A stretch of 64,000 nucleotides of DNA, from NCBI RefSeq assembly GCF_040760075.1, contig NZ_CP142884.1, forward strand, positions 3,224,001 to 3,288,000, read 5' to 3'. Of the stretch, positions 46,773 through 55,875 are shown piece by piece. The translations under genes were made by a program, and so were the position numbers. Under the pieces are notes generated by a model, which saw only the letters and a list, made by a program, of their open reading frames with translations, ran no database searches and was not told where the DNA came from. Positions within the stretch are counted from its first letter, which is position 1. Every line of letters begins with the position of its first letter. Source of the DNA: Sphingobacterium sp. R2 (GTDB lineage Bacteria > Bacteroidota > Bacteroidia > Sphingobacteriales > Sphingobacteriaceae).

Positions 46773-48707
46773 ATGGCCAATGAAGTAATTCCGCATAGTC
46801 TATTTTCTGAATTTGATATCGCCTTATTCCAGTCGGGTAAGCACTTTAAATTATACGAAAAGTTCGGTTCACATGAACTGGAAGTGAACGGTGAAAAGGG
46901 CGTTTATTTTGCAGTTTGGGCTCCAAATGCAAAGTCTGTTGCTGTCTCTGGCGACTTTAATTCTTGGAATAAAGAGCGTGATGCGCTTTATGTGCGCTGG
47001 GATGGCAGCGGAATCTGGGAGGGATTTATTCCTGGCCTAGCAAATGGTGCGGCATATAAGTACGTTATTCAGACCTATTCGGGCGAACAGCTCGAAAAAG
47101 GCGATCCATTTGCATTTAGATGGGAAGTTGCACCCAGAACTGCCTCGCTGGTACATTCGACTTGGTACGAGTGGCAAGACAAGCAATGGATGCAGGAGCG
47201 CGTGATAAAAAATAGATTGGATCAACCATGGTCGGTGTACGAAGTGCATTTAGGTTCATGGGTTCGCGATCCGGAAAGTCCTGAGACTTTGCTAAATTAC
47301 AGGGAAATAGCTGTGCAGCTTGTTTCTTATGTCAAGGAGATGAATTTTACACACGTGGAATTTATGCCATTGATGGAACATCCCTATTATCCTTCCTGGG
47401 GATATCAGATCACAGGATATTTCGCTGCAAGCTCGCGTTATGGCTCGGCGCAAGACTTGATGTATTTGATTGAAGAGCTTCATGCAGCAGGTATAGGGGT
47501 GTTGTTGGATTGGGTACCTTCTCATTTTCCGGGCGATGCTCACGGTCTTTATCGGTTTGATGGCAGTAGTTTATATGAACACGAAGATCCACGGAAAGGC
47601 TTTCATCCTGACTGGAAATCCTATATTTTCAATTATGGCCGCAATGAGGTAAGGTCTTTTTTGATCAGTAACGCATTTTACTGGCTGGATCGTTTTCATA
47701 TTGATGGTCTTCGGGTAGATGCCGTTGCGTCTATGTTGTATCTGGATTATAGCCGAAATGCGGGAGAATGGATTCCCAATGAATATGGTGGCAATGAAAA
47801 TTTAGAAGCTGTACAGTTTTTAAAAGAGCTAAATGAGGCGGTTTATAGTCATTTTCCACATGTGCAGACAATCGCCGAAGAATCTACTTCTTGGCCAGGG
47901 GTGAGCAAGCCTACTTACGCGGATGGCCTAGGTTTTGGTATGAAATGGATGATGGGTTGGATGCACGATACGTTGGATTATTTTAAAGAAGATCCGATTA
48001 ATCGTCAATACCATCATGACCGCCTGACTTTCGCAACTAACTATGCTTTTCACGAAAATTTTATGCTTCCGTTATCGCATGATGAGGTGGTGTATGGTAA
48101 GCATTCGCTGATTTATAAAATGCCCGGCGATGAATGGCAGAAATTTGCCAATCTCCGCACATTATATCTCTTCATGTATACTTTTTCAGGAACAAAGTTA
48201 TTGTTTATGGGTGGCGAATTTGGACAGACGGCAGAGTGGAACGTTAATAAATCGCTCGATTGGCATCTTTTGGAGTACGCTCCGCATCAGGGCATGAAAC
48301 AATTTGTTTCGGCGCTGAACTCTTTCTATCAAACTCAACCAAGTCTTTATCAAAAAGCTTTTGAAGCATCAGGCTTCGATTGGATAGATGCAGGCGACCG
48401 TGAAAATTCAGCTGTGGTCTATTGGCGCAAGGGATTTGATGCATGGGATGATACCGTCGTTGTTTTGAACCTTACGCCCGTTGTTCGCGAACATTTTCGC
48501 ATCGGTCTACCTTATGCTGGGGAATGGGAAGTGGTTTTCAACTCTGACGACTTGACCTATTTCGGTTCAGGAATTCATCAGCAAAATATTCATACCGAAC
48601 ACCTGCACTGGATGAATCACATACAATCTGCTCAAGTTCATTTGCCTCCATTAGGTGGTTATGTTTTTCGAAGGAAGAAAGAACTAAAGCGGGTAAACTC
48701 AGCGTAG
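46773..48707 (+). CDS. glgB: 1,4-alpha-glucan branching enzyme
   Basis: GlgB introduces alpha-1,6 branches into glycogen. The 644-residue GH13 protein starts with a CBM48-like domain (VYFAVWAPNAKSVAVSGDFN) and has the catalytic barrel with DGLRVDAVASMLYLDYSR (nucleophile Asp), TIAEESTSWPGVSKP (acid/base Glu) and LPLSHDEVVYGKHSL (third acid). QITGYFAASSRYG is another conserved region. It is shorter than E. coli GlgB (about 728) because the extra N-terminal domain is missing. Only 2 bases separate it from the GH31 stop codon, so they share a transcript. Confidence 0.95.
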   Translation: MANEVIPHSLFSEFDIALFQSGKHFKLYEKFGSHELEVNGEKGVYFAVWAPNAKSVAVSGDFNSWNKERDALYVRWDGSGIWEGFIPGLANGAAYKYVIQTYSGEQLEKGDPFAFRWEVAPRTASLVHSTWYEWQDKQWMQERVIKNRLDQPWSVYEVHLGSWVRDPESPETLLNYREIAVQLVSYVKEMNFTHVEFMPLMEHPYYPSWGYQITGYFAASSRYGSAQDLMYLIEELHAAGIGVLLDWVPSHFPGDAHGLYRFDGSSLYEHEDPRKGFHPDWKSYIFNYGRNEVRSFLISNAFYWLDRFHIDGLRVDAVASMLYLDYSRNAGEWIPNEYGGNENLEAVQFLKELNEAVYSHFPHVQTIAEESTSWPGVSKPTYADGLGFGMKWMMGWMHDTLDYFKEDPINRQYHHDRLTFATNYAFHENFMLPLSHDEVVYGKHSLIYKMPGDEWQKFANLRTLYLFMYTFSGTKLLFMGGEFGQTAEWNVNKSLDWHLLEYAPHQGMKQFVSALNSFYQTQPSLYQKAFEASGFDWIDAGDRENSAVVYWRKGFDAWDDTVVVLNLTPVVREHFRIGLPYAGEWEVVFNSDDLTYFGSGIHQQNIHTEHLHWMNHIQSAQVHLPPLGGYVFRRKKELKRVNSA

Positions 48708-48881
48708 TAAAGGGCTGCTAGCGCTGTTGAGTACAGCGCGCAAAGATAATTATGTAAAGGAATAAGTGTAGATTTAGATGAGAACTTGGGATCGATTTTC
48801 AGGTTCATTATAATGCGTTGTTACAGCTAATAGGAAGGCAGCTTTTTGCCTTTAGCAAAAATAAAATATAGACTTATTTTA

Positions 48882-50294
48882 ATGAAAGTTTTTCACTTAA
48901 GTGTAGAATGTTATCCCGTGGCCAAAGTTGGCGGGCTTGCGGATGTCGTAGGAGCATTGCCCAAGTATCAGGCCAAACTTGGTTGGGAAGCAGCAGTTGT
49001 TATGCCTTGGTATGACCGCCCGTTTGTTCGGGACCACGCTTTTACGGTTGTTCACGAGGGTTTTTTCGACCAAGGATCCGAAATGTTGAATTTTACTGTT
49101 TACAAGGAGGCAGAAGATGTACTTGGTTTTGAGCTCTATTTAATCAAGATTCCAGGCAAACTCGATCGTCAGGAAGTGTATTGCTATGCGGATGAGGGTG
49201 AGCAATTTATGGCTTTTCAGCATGCTGTATTAAGCTGGTTTAAGGCAAAAGCTATACGGCCTGATATTGTGCATTGTCACGATCATCATGTCGGCTTAAT
49301 ACCTTTTTTGATGAAATATAGCCATGACTACCTTGATCTCGCCGATGTAAAAACAGTGGCTACTGTACATAATGGGCAGTACCAAGGTTGGACTCCGTGG
49401 AGCAAGGCAGTGCTATTACCTACTTATGATAGCTGGAAATGGGGCCTGTTAGATTGGGATGGTTTAATTAATCCACTTGCTGCCCTGATCAAATGTTGCG
49501 ATGCGTATACGACAGTGTCTGAAGGGTATCTGGAAGAGCTTTATCTAGAAGCTAATGGTTTGCAACAGTTATTTTATGATGAGCGGGATAAATCGGTCGG
49601 AATTGTCAATGGCATCGACTGGGAGATATGGGATCCTGTGACAGACTATACGCTAATCGCGAATTACGATCCTAAACAAGCTTTTGCGGGTAAATTGAAA
49701 AATAAAGAGGCCTTGGCAACGCAATATAAGATCGATCCTAAGTTACCATTGCTGGTTTTTATCGGTCGCTTTGCCACTGAAAAGGGTGCTGATTTACTAC
49801 CGGATATAATTTTGCAATTAACAGCGGAATATCCAGGTAGATTAGGTATATTTATACTAGGTGCCGGAGATCCTGCGATCCAGTCGCGTGTGAAATCGCT
49901 CGTTGATGCTGGCGTGGAAAATCTGGACGTGTTCTTTGGTTATGATGAAAACCTTGCACATTGGCTGTACGCGAGTGCGGACTTTCTTTTAATGCCTTCC
50001 CGGGTGGAACCTTGCGGGCTTAACCAGCTCTATGCTATGAAATATGGCACATTGCCTGTGGTACATCGCGTGGGCGGACTACGAGATACTGTAATTGATC
50101 TTGATAATGATGGTTATGGTGTTGGTTTTGAAGGTCTGACAATACCTGTAATTACGGAAGCTATTATTCGTGCTACCACTTTTTACGCGAACAAAAAGCA
50201 GTTTGAATTGAATCAACGTAAAATGATGCGCTTGGATTTTTCTTGGGATAAATCTGCTGCAAAATATATAAGTCTATATAACCAAATAATGTAA
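48882..50294 (+). CDS. glgA: Glycogen synthase (ADP-glucose type)
   Basis: GlgA extends alpha-1,4-glucan chains from ADP-glucose. The 470-residue GT5 protein starts with the diagnostic HLSVECYPVAKVGGLADVVGAL, which holds the KxGGL nucleotide-binding loop. HCHDHHVGLIPFLMKY is the conserved histidine segment and SRVEPCGLNQLYAMKYGTLP the C-terminal glucose-binding E-X7-type motif. I chose the ATG at 48882, 12 codons inside the open frame, as the family N-terminus begins there. A 174-base gap with a small GCGCTGT/ACAGCGC hairpin (48721-48739) separates it from glgB, so it may have its own promoter; glgC follows by 6 bases. Confidence 0.94.
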   Translation: MKVFHLSVECYPVAKVGGLADVVGALPKYQAKLGWEAAVVMPWYDRPFVRDHAFTVVHEGFFDQGSEMLNFTVYKEAEDVLGFELYLIKIPGKLDRQEVYCYADEGEQFMAFQHAVLSWFKAKAIRPDIVHCHDHHVGLIPFLMKYSHDYLDLADVKTVATVHNGQYQGWTPWSKAVLLPTYDSWKWGLLDWDGLINPLAALIKCCDAYTTVSEGYLEELYLEANGLQQLFYDERDKSVGIVNGIDWEIWDPVTDYTLIANYDPKQAFAGKLKNKEALATQYKIDPKLPLLVFIGRFATEKGADLLPDIILQLTAEYPGRLGIFILGAGDPAIQSRVKSLVDAGVENLDVFFGYDENLAHWLYASADFLLMPSRVEPCGLNQLYAMKYGTLPVVHRVGGLRDTVIDLDNDGYGVGFEGLTIPVITEAIIRATTFYANKKQFELNQRKMMRLDFSWDKSAAKYISLYNQIM

Positions 50295-50300
50295 TTTGAT

Positions 50301-51584
50301 ATGTCACGTCACAATGTAGTAGCTATCGTCTTGGGCGGGGGAAGGGGCTCACGTCTGTATCCATTGACCGATCAGCGGTCTAAACCAGCAGTTCCCATTG
50401 CAGGGAAATATCGTTTGGTGGACATTCCCATCTCGAATTGTCTTAATTCGGGTTTCAATAAGATTTTTGTATTGACCCAGTTCAATTCTTCATCGCTCAA
50501 CTCGCATATTAAGAACACCTATAACTTTAGTATTTTTAGTAAGGGGTTTGTCGATATTTTGGCTGCAGAGCAGACCAATGATGGTGACAAATGGTTTGAA
50601 GGGACAGCCGATGCGGTACGTCGCTCATTCCGCAAGTTGGCGAGCATTGATTATGATTATATATTGATCTTATCCGGCGATCAGTTGTACCAAATGGATT
50701 TTGATGCCCTGGTAGACTTCCACGTTGAAAATGAGGGTGATCTGACGATTGCAACTATTCCTGTAAATGGAAAAGACGCGACGGGATTTGGCATCCTGAA
50801 ATCAGATGAAAAAAATTACATTACGTCTTTTATCGAAAAGCCGAAGACGGAGCAATTGGTGGATTGGAATTCCGAAGTTAGTGATCATTTAAAGCGTGAA
50901 GGGAGAGAGTACCTGGCGTCCATGGGGATCTATGTTTTTTCAAAGAGCGTGCTCAAGCGTATGCTCGAGGAAAATGAAGGGATGGATTTTGGTAAAGAAA
51001 TTATTCCGGATGCGATCGAGACACACAGGGTGCTCAGTTACCAATTTGAGGGCTATTGGACTGATATTGGAACAATAGGGTCTTTCTATGAAGCGAATAT
51101 TGGTCTGACCGATAATATCCCAGCCTTTAATTTATTTGACAAAAATACGGTTTTCACACGTCCGAGAATGTTGCCACCGTCAAAAATATCGGGAACAACA
51201 TTAATCAATTCGGTTATTTCAGACGGATGTATTATTCAGGCTGATAAGATTGACCGCTCGGTTGTTGGAGTTCGTTCGCGTATCGGGACAGGATCTGTGG
51301 TGCGAGGCACCTATATGATGGGATCGGATTATTATGAGGATCTTGTTGATATGGAGGAGGCCAAGCGGAAAAATGTTCCCGTAGTAGGTGTCGGTGAGCG
51401 GTGTTATATCGAAAATGCGATTCTGGATAAAAACTGCCGTATTGGAAATGATGTGCGTATTAATGGCGGCCCGCATCTTTTAAATGCTAACCACGCAACT
51501 TATACCATTTGTGATGGGATCGTGGTCGTTAAAAAGAATGCGGTTATTCCAAATGGTACGACGATAGGATTGATGTCCAGCTAA
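50301..51584 (+). CDS. glgC: Glucose-1-phosphate adenylyltransferase (ADP-glucose pyrophosphorylase)
   Basis: GlgC makes ADP-glucose, the committed step of glycogen synthesis. The 427-residue protein has GGGRGSRLYPLTDQRSKPAV near the start (nucleotide-binding loop), YRLVDIPISNCLNSGFNKIF, SGDQLYQMDF (metal-binding Asp) and SFIEKPK. The C-terminal left-handed beta-helix, with repeats of hexapeptides (GTTLINSVISDGCIIQADKI), carries allosteric sites in other bacteria. It is the last gene of the cluster. Its ATG is 6 bases after the glgA stop. Confidence 0.96.
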   Translation: MSRHNVVAIVLGGGRGSRLYPLTDQRSKPAVPIAGKYRLVDIPISNCLNSGFNKIFVLTQFNSSSLNSHIKNTYNFSIFSKGFVDILAAEQTNDGDKWFEGTADAVRRSFRKLASIDYDYILILSGDQLYQMDFDALVDFHVENEGDLTIATIPVNGKDATGFGILKSDEKNYITSFIEKPKTEQLVDWNSEVSDHLKREGREYLASMGIYVFSKSVLKRMLEENEGMDFGKEIIPDAIETHRVLSYQFEGYWTDIGTIGSFYEANIGLTDNIPAFNLFDKNTVFTRPRMLPPSKISGTTLINSVISDGCIIQADKIDRSVVGVRSRIGTGSVVRGTYMMGSDYYEDLVDMEEAKRKNVPVVGVGERCYIENAILDKNCRIGNDVRINGGPHLLNANHATYTICDGIVVVKKNAVIPNGTTIGLMSS

Positions 51585-51740
51585 ATTTTAGTGTACAAGG
51601 GAGGTAATTTAGTCGTATCACTTTATGTTATATTTATAGCTGTCTCTTAAAAGCAATCGCCCGGACACAATTTGCCTCGTGAAGAAAATTTGTGGCGTGG
51701 TACTGTCTTTGCTATGGATCATATATTATCATAAAATAGT

Positions 51741-52502
51741 ATGCAATTTAGACAGATTATCTCCCTTTTTTTTGTGTTGTTTACCCTGGTCAACTGCGAT
51801 ACGTCTTTGATGGTGCAGGGGACTGGCGTATTGCGCGATGCAGCGCGTAAATTTGAGCTTCGGAATAGCAACAGGACGGTGATTTATATTCCAATGCGGC
51901 ATTTGGGCACACGGGTATACTATGATCATATCCAAAATACCGTCGATTCTCTTCAAAAATCAGGATATGTCGTTTTTTACGAAAGTATAGCCTATCAGGT
52001 AGATAGCGCTGCGCAACGCGATCTTTATGACCGTAAGTTCAGAAAGTTGACAGGCAATCGGCTTGGATTGCAGCAATGCATTGAAACATCTGGAGATACG
52101 TCAAGAGTACTCCGGGCGCCCATGTACCGTAAACTCGGGCAGCGAATTATTAGTCAGCCCGATTATTCGTTTTTCCGCGTAGATTATAAGACAGCCGTGA
52201 ATGCCGATATTCCAAAAAATAAATTACTTGACGAGTTTGAATACTTGTATGGTACCATCAATCTGGATGCATGTGATTTTAAAACGCCACTGAATGAGCC
52301 TTATTCCTGTAAGTCCATGAAGGCAGCATTAAAAAACAAATTTGATAAAGAATTTATCATGAAAAAAAGGGAAGAGAATCTAGCGTCTTTAGTGGCTGAT
52401 GCTCCACAACAGAAGATTTTAATCCTATTTGGAACATCGCATTTTAAAGGCTTTTTGCGTAATTTGCAAGCTCGGGATCCCAAATGGATACAGGTCAAAT
52501 AA
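51741..52502 (+). CDS. Lipoprotein of unknown function with TraB/ChaN-like features
   Basis: This 253-residue protein has a lipoprotein-type signal peptide with Cys at residue 19 (LFTLVNCDTS), although Asn at -1 is not ideal. Two segments recall the TraB/ChaN superfamily of putative metal-dependent proteases: IPMRHLGTRVYYDHIQ near residue 47, with a His, and ILILFGTSHFKGFLRNLQ near the C-terminus with GTSH. These His-containing motifs bracket the domain in TraB-type proteins. I would not assign activity. One base separates its stop from the ATG of the metallopeptidase gene, so they are co-transcribed. Confidence 0.6.
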   Translation: MQFRQIISLFFVLFTLVNCDTSLMVQGTGVLRDAARKFELRNSNRTVIYIPMRHLGTRVYYDHIQNTVDSLQKSGYVVFYESIAYQVDSAAQRDLYDRKFRKLTGNRLGLQQCIETSGDTSRVLRAPMYRKLGQRIISQPDYSFFRVDYKTAVNADIPKNKLLDEFEYLYGTINLDACDFKTPLNEPYSCKSMKAALKNKFDKEFIMKKREENLASLVADAPQQKILILFGTSHFKGFLRNLQARDPKWIQVK

Positions 52503-52503
52503 T

Positions 52504-53286
52504 ATGTTAGAAAAACTGTTTATCGTATTGCTTATACCGGTGACGATTTATGTCGTATATTATCTGCTAAATCGTACAGCCAAAAATAGCAAAGCCATCA
52601 CACGTGTATTAAGTGACGAAGGTAAGGAAATTCTCGAGAGGGAAGTTGCCTACTACCGCAAATTGTCCACTGCTGACCGAGCGGAATTTGAATCGCGCTG
52701 TCTAGATTTTTTGGATACGGTCAAAGTGGAAGGTGTGGGGGTAGAGATTGAGCTGAAAGATTATATGATGATTGCTGCAAGTGCGATTATACCTATATTT
52801 TCCTTTAAAAAATGGACCTATCCAAACATAACGAATATTATGGTTTATCCTTCGCAGTTCAATACAGCTTATGAATTTGAAGGACATGCGGATCGCCATA
52901 TTATGGGTATGGTCGGAGAAGGCGCCATGAACGGACAGATGATTTTGTCCAAGTCGGCTTTGGAATATGGATTTAGAAATCCAAATGACGGAGAGAATAC
53001 CGCCATTCATGAATTTGTTCATCTCCTCGATAAAACCGATGGCACAGTAGATGGCATTCCGACGCAATTAATGGATAAAGCTTCGGTAATACCTTTTATG
53101 AACTTAATACGAAAAGAAATTGACAATATAAAAGCCAATAAATCCGATATTGATGTGTATGGAATGACGAATCCGGCAGAGTTTTTTGCTGTTGCATCGG
53201 AATATTTCTTTGAGAATCCAGACAAATTTAAACAACATCATCCGGAACTTTATAAGGCGCTTTCTGAAATTTTTGAACAAAGCTAA
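52504..53286 (+). CDS. mtfA: M90/MtfA-like zinc metallopeptidase
   Basis: MtfA-type proteins are zinc peptidases that in E. coli bind the Mlc repressor. The 260-residue protein has a membrane segment at residues 4-22, so it is probably anchored. The HExxH motif is TAIHEFVHLLDKTDG (H169, E170, H173) and a downstream glutamate (AEFFAVASEYFFENP) provides the third ligand, as in the M90 family. I chose the ATG at 52504; an upstream frame overlaps the preceding gene. It is placed directly after a TraB-like lipoprotein gene. Mlc-linked control is not shown here. Confidence 0.85.
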   Translation: MLEKLFIVLLIPVTIYVVYYLLNRTAKNSKAITRVLSDEGKEILEREVAYYRKLSTADRAEFESRCLDFLDTVKVEGVGVEIELKDYMMIAASAIIPIFSFKKWTYPNITNIMVYPSQFNTAYEFEGHADRHIMGMVGEGAMNGQMILSKSALEYGFRNPNDGENTAIHEFVHLLDKTDGTVDGIPTQLMDKASVIPFMNLIRKEIDNIKANKSDIDVYGMTNPAEFFAVASEYFFENPDKFKQHHPELYKALSEIFEQS

Positions 53287-53296
53287 TTATTGATAA

Positions 53297-53455
53297 TTGA
53301 AATTTTTTCTGTTCTACAATTATCCTGGTTTGCATCTTCCATTGTCGTAATAATCAGGGGATGGCCCAGCAGGAGATACCTTAGCGAAACGCTATGCAGA
53401 CTGGAATAACGATCTCAATGACGCAAAGAATTTTGCGAATGAACTGTCCCAATAA
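53297..53455 (+). pseudogene. Remnant of a small lipoprotein gene with two frameshifts
   Basis: A TTG at 53297 begins KFF and the following T6 run (53303-53308) then breaks the frame. If one T is removed, the reading is a lipoprotein signal: STIILVCIFHCRNNQGMAQQ, with Cys followed by RNNQ. That frame ends in a TAG near 53391. A second frame, offset by one, runs on from about 53355 through GDTLAKRYADWNNDLNDAKN and ends FANELSQ at a stop at 53453-53455. Together they read as one short lipoprotein of about 50 residues with a shift near T6 and another near the GGGG run (53357-53360). Either the gene is decayed or the assembly has errors here. Confidence 0.4.
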
Positions 53456-53591
53456 ATCAGACTAAGCAGCAAATAGCCAATATGGTTTTGCCCATTGAAA
53501 TTGAAAAACCATTACCCCTATAATATTGTTGTTAACATGTAGCGACTGGCTAAACAGCACAAATCGCTTGATTACATTCTAAAATTATATT

Positions 53592-55331
53592 ATGCGTATG
53601 AAAAATGTAGCACATCAGATTGTTGACCTTTTAAAAAATGCGGGAATAAAGCGTATTTATGCCGTAACAGGCGATAGTTTAAATTTTTTTAACGAAGCGG
53701 TCCACGCCGATGGAACGATGCAATGGATACATGTAAGACATGAGGAAGCTGGAGCATTTGCCGCAACAGCAGAAGCAGATTTACATGGGATTGCCTGTTG
53801 CGCGGGTAGTAGTGGACCTGGGCATGTGCATCTGATCAATGGTGTGTATGAAGCCCACAAAACGCGTGTACCGATGCTTGTGATTGCGTCAACCTGTGCT
53901 ACATACGAGTTTGGAACAGATTATTTTCAAGAAACCAATCCGATCAAATTGTTTGATGATTGTTCTTGCTACAATCAAATGATCACCCGACCTGAGCAGG
54001 TGCAACGCATGGTTCAGAATGCACTTCAACAAGCTATATCAAAACGTGATGTTGCTGTTATCGGACTCCCTGGGGACGTCTCTGAAATGGAGGCGGTCGA
54101 TATGAATACATCGTCGAAAGTATTTTTTACTGAGCCTCAGGTGAGACCTTCGGACATGGAAATCGGTCGTTTGGCACAGTATATCAATCAGGCCGAAAAA
54201 GTGACTTTATTTTGTGGTGTCGGTGCAAAAAAAGCGCAAAAGCAGATTGTTGAATTATCCCAAAAAATCCACGCGCCAGTGGGCTATTCTTTTAAATCAA
54301 AGTTGGATATTCAGCGCGATAACCCCAATGAAATTGGTATGACCGGACTGCTAGGTATGGCTTCGGCTTTTCAAAGTATGCATCAATCCGATCTTATTCT
54401 ACTTCTTGGAACCGACTTTCCTTATAAGGATTTTATACCTACGAATAAAACCATTATTCAGATTGACATTGAAGGTGAAAAGCTAGGACGGCGATCTATA
54501 GTAGATTATGGGTTGGTGGGAGATATCGAGCATACGTTAAGAGCTGTATTGCCCTTTATAGAGGCCCGGGCCGACACGGAATTTTTAGATAAGCAGTTGG
54601 AGTCTTACTCGAAGGTGAAAGAAGATTTAATGACTTACGTAGACGATCGGGGTAGTGAATGCGCTATTCAACCTGAATTTGTTGCCCATGCAATTGATCA
54701 GAAGGCCAGTGATGATGCTGTATTTTTGCTGGATACAGGAATGTGCTGTGTTTGGGGAGCGCGTTATATTAACCAGCGCAGGGACCGTATTATGTTGGGC
54801 TCCTTCAATCATGGTTCTATGGCAAATGCTATGCCGATGGCTATTGGAGCAGCATTAACACATCCCGAACGCCAAATAATTGCATTTTGTGGTGATGGAG
54901 GATTGTCTATGTTACTGGGGGATCTCGCAACAATAAAGCAATATAACTTACCCATTAAAATTGTTGTTTTCAACAATCGCTCACTGGGCATGGTCAAGTT
55001 GGAAATGCAGGTGGCGGGTTTGAAAGATCAGGAAACCAATATGGTGAACCCTGACTTTGCGCTGATTGCGCAGGCAATGGGGATTCGCGCATTTACGGTA
55101 ACCCAGCCGGAAGATGTGGATAGGGTACTCAATGAAGCACTCAACATCACCGATGAACCCGTTCTGCTGGATATTTATACCAATCCAAATGCGCTTGCCA
55201 TGCCGCCGAAGATATCATTTAGCCAAATGAAAGGCATGACAGAAAGTATGGCTAAGTTGATGTTATCGGGTAATTTTGAAGAAGTATGGGATACCATTAA
55301 GTCGAATTATAAGCATTTAAAATCGCTTTAG
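53592..55331 (+). CDS. poxB: Pyruvate oxidase / pyruvate:quinone oxidoreductase (PoxB-like)
   Basis: PoxB decarboxylates pyruvate to acetate and CO2 using ThDP and FAD, passing electrons to membrane quinones. The 579-residue protein is close to E. coli PoxB: IYAVTGDSLNFFNEAVH, VRHEEAGAFAATAEADL (catalytic Glu), GSSGPGHVHLINGVYEAHK, and the C-terminal ThDP motif AFCGDGGLSMLLGD running to NNRSLGMVKLE. The extreme C-terminus retains the E. coli-like MKGMTESMAKLMLSG region, which forms the lipid-binding tail there. A 305-base region with the decayed lipoprotein gene lies upstream. Confidence 0.92.
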   Translation: MRMKNVAHQIVDLLKNAGIKRIYAVTGDSLNFFNEAVHADGTMQWIHVRHEEAGAFAATAEADLHGIACCAGSSGPGHVHLINGVYEAHKTRVPMLVIASTCATYEFGTDYFQETNPIKLFDDCSCYNQMITRPEQVQRMVQNALQQAISKRDVAVIGLPGDVSEMEAVDMNTSSKVFFTEPQVRPSDMEIGRLAQYINQAEKVTLFCGVGAKKAQKQIVELSQKIHAPVGYSFKSKLDIQRDNPNEIGMTGLLGMASAFQSMHQSDLILLLGTDFPYKDFIPTNKTIIQIDIEGEKLGRRSIVDYGLVGDIEHTLRAVLPFIEARADTEFLDKQLESYSKVKEDLMTYVDDRGSECAIQPEFVAHAIDQKASDDAVFLLDTGMCCVWGARYINQRRDRIMLGSFNHGSMANAMPMAIGAALTHPERQIIAFCGDGGLSMLLGDLATIKQYNLPIKIVVFNNRSLGMVKLEMQVAGLKDQETNMVNPDFALIAQAMGIRAFTVTQPEDVDRVLNEALNITDEPVLLDIYTNPNALAMPPKISFSQMKGMTESMAKLMLSGNFEEVWDTIKSNYKHLKSL

Positions 55332-55355
55332 TTATTGCTGACAAACTGGTCAAGA

Positions 55356-55400
55356 AACACACAATGCCCTTGAAAATTAACTTTGAGGGCATTGTGTGTT
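55356..55400. repeat. 15-bp inverted repeat downstream of poxB
   Basis: Arms AACACACAATGCCCT (55356-55370) and its exact complement (55386-55400) enclose a 15-base loop, 24 bases after the poxB stop. The stem is as long as those of the terminators here but neither side is followed by a T run, so it may be an mRNA-stabilising hairpin or a weak terminator. Confidence 0.6.
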
Positions 55401-55426
55401 AAAGTAGATTTGGAAGAAATAATATC

Positions 55427-55615
55427 TTAATATTGACGTTGAACAAACCATAGGCTTTTGAGTAACTCTTCCTTACAGCGTCTGAGTTTTTCAATTTTCG
55501 ATTCTGGAGAAATTCCAACTTGCTCATTAACAATAATAGCTAAGTCTGTTTCAATCGACAATTTTGTGAGTGAATTACATCCACTATCAAATTTCTTAAA
55601 GCTTACATCTTTCAT
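55427..55615 (-). CDS. Possible small hypothetical protein
   Basis: This 62-residue frame is isolated, has an ATG, an ordinary amino-acid mix and plausible codon use. It is hydrophilic with no signal peptide, and the C-terminal half (SKIEKLRRCKEELLKSLWFV) looks like an amphipathic helix. No family comes to mind. It converges with poxB and has no clear promoter. An overlapping plus-strand frame at 55458-55640 is less protein-like. Low confidence. Confidence 0.35.
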   Translation of the reverse strand: MKDVSFKKFDSGCNSLTKLSIETDLAIIVNEQVGISPESKIEKLRRCKEELLKSLWFVQRQY

Positions 55616-55875
55616 ACTAATATTGGTTAAGAATTCCTGAATTTTATCACGTACAATTTACTAATAAAAATTAGCTTTACAATAAGCCTTCGATAATTTT
55701 ATTGTTACTAAATTGTTTATTTTTAATGCCTTATCGGTAATATTGATAGCAATTTATTTAATATATAAACAATGTTTACATTTTTTTGTTTTGTGAATTT
55801 TAAAATTCTAAATGTTAGTTATTTAAAACAAAATTTATTTTGAATTGCTTTTTATAGTGTAATAAAAAATACAAT
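55616..55875. other. AT-rich intergenic region
   Basis: About 260 very AT-rich bases before the lipoprotein gene at 55876. There are several A and T runs but no well-spaced TTG/TAnnTTTG pair, RNA gene or hairpin with a GC-rich core that I could see. Confidence 0.4.

Noticed and set aside
55458..55640. Plus-strand 60-codon frame overlapping the small minus-strand frame
   Set aside because: Ser/Leu-rich antisense shadow of the minus-strand frame, without coding character of its own.
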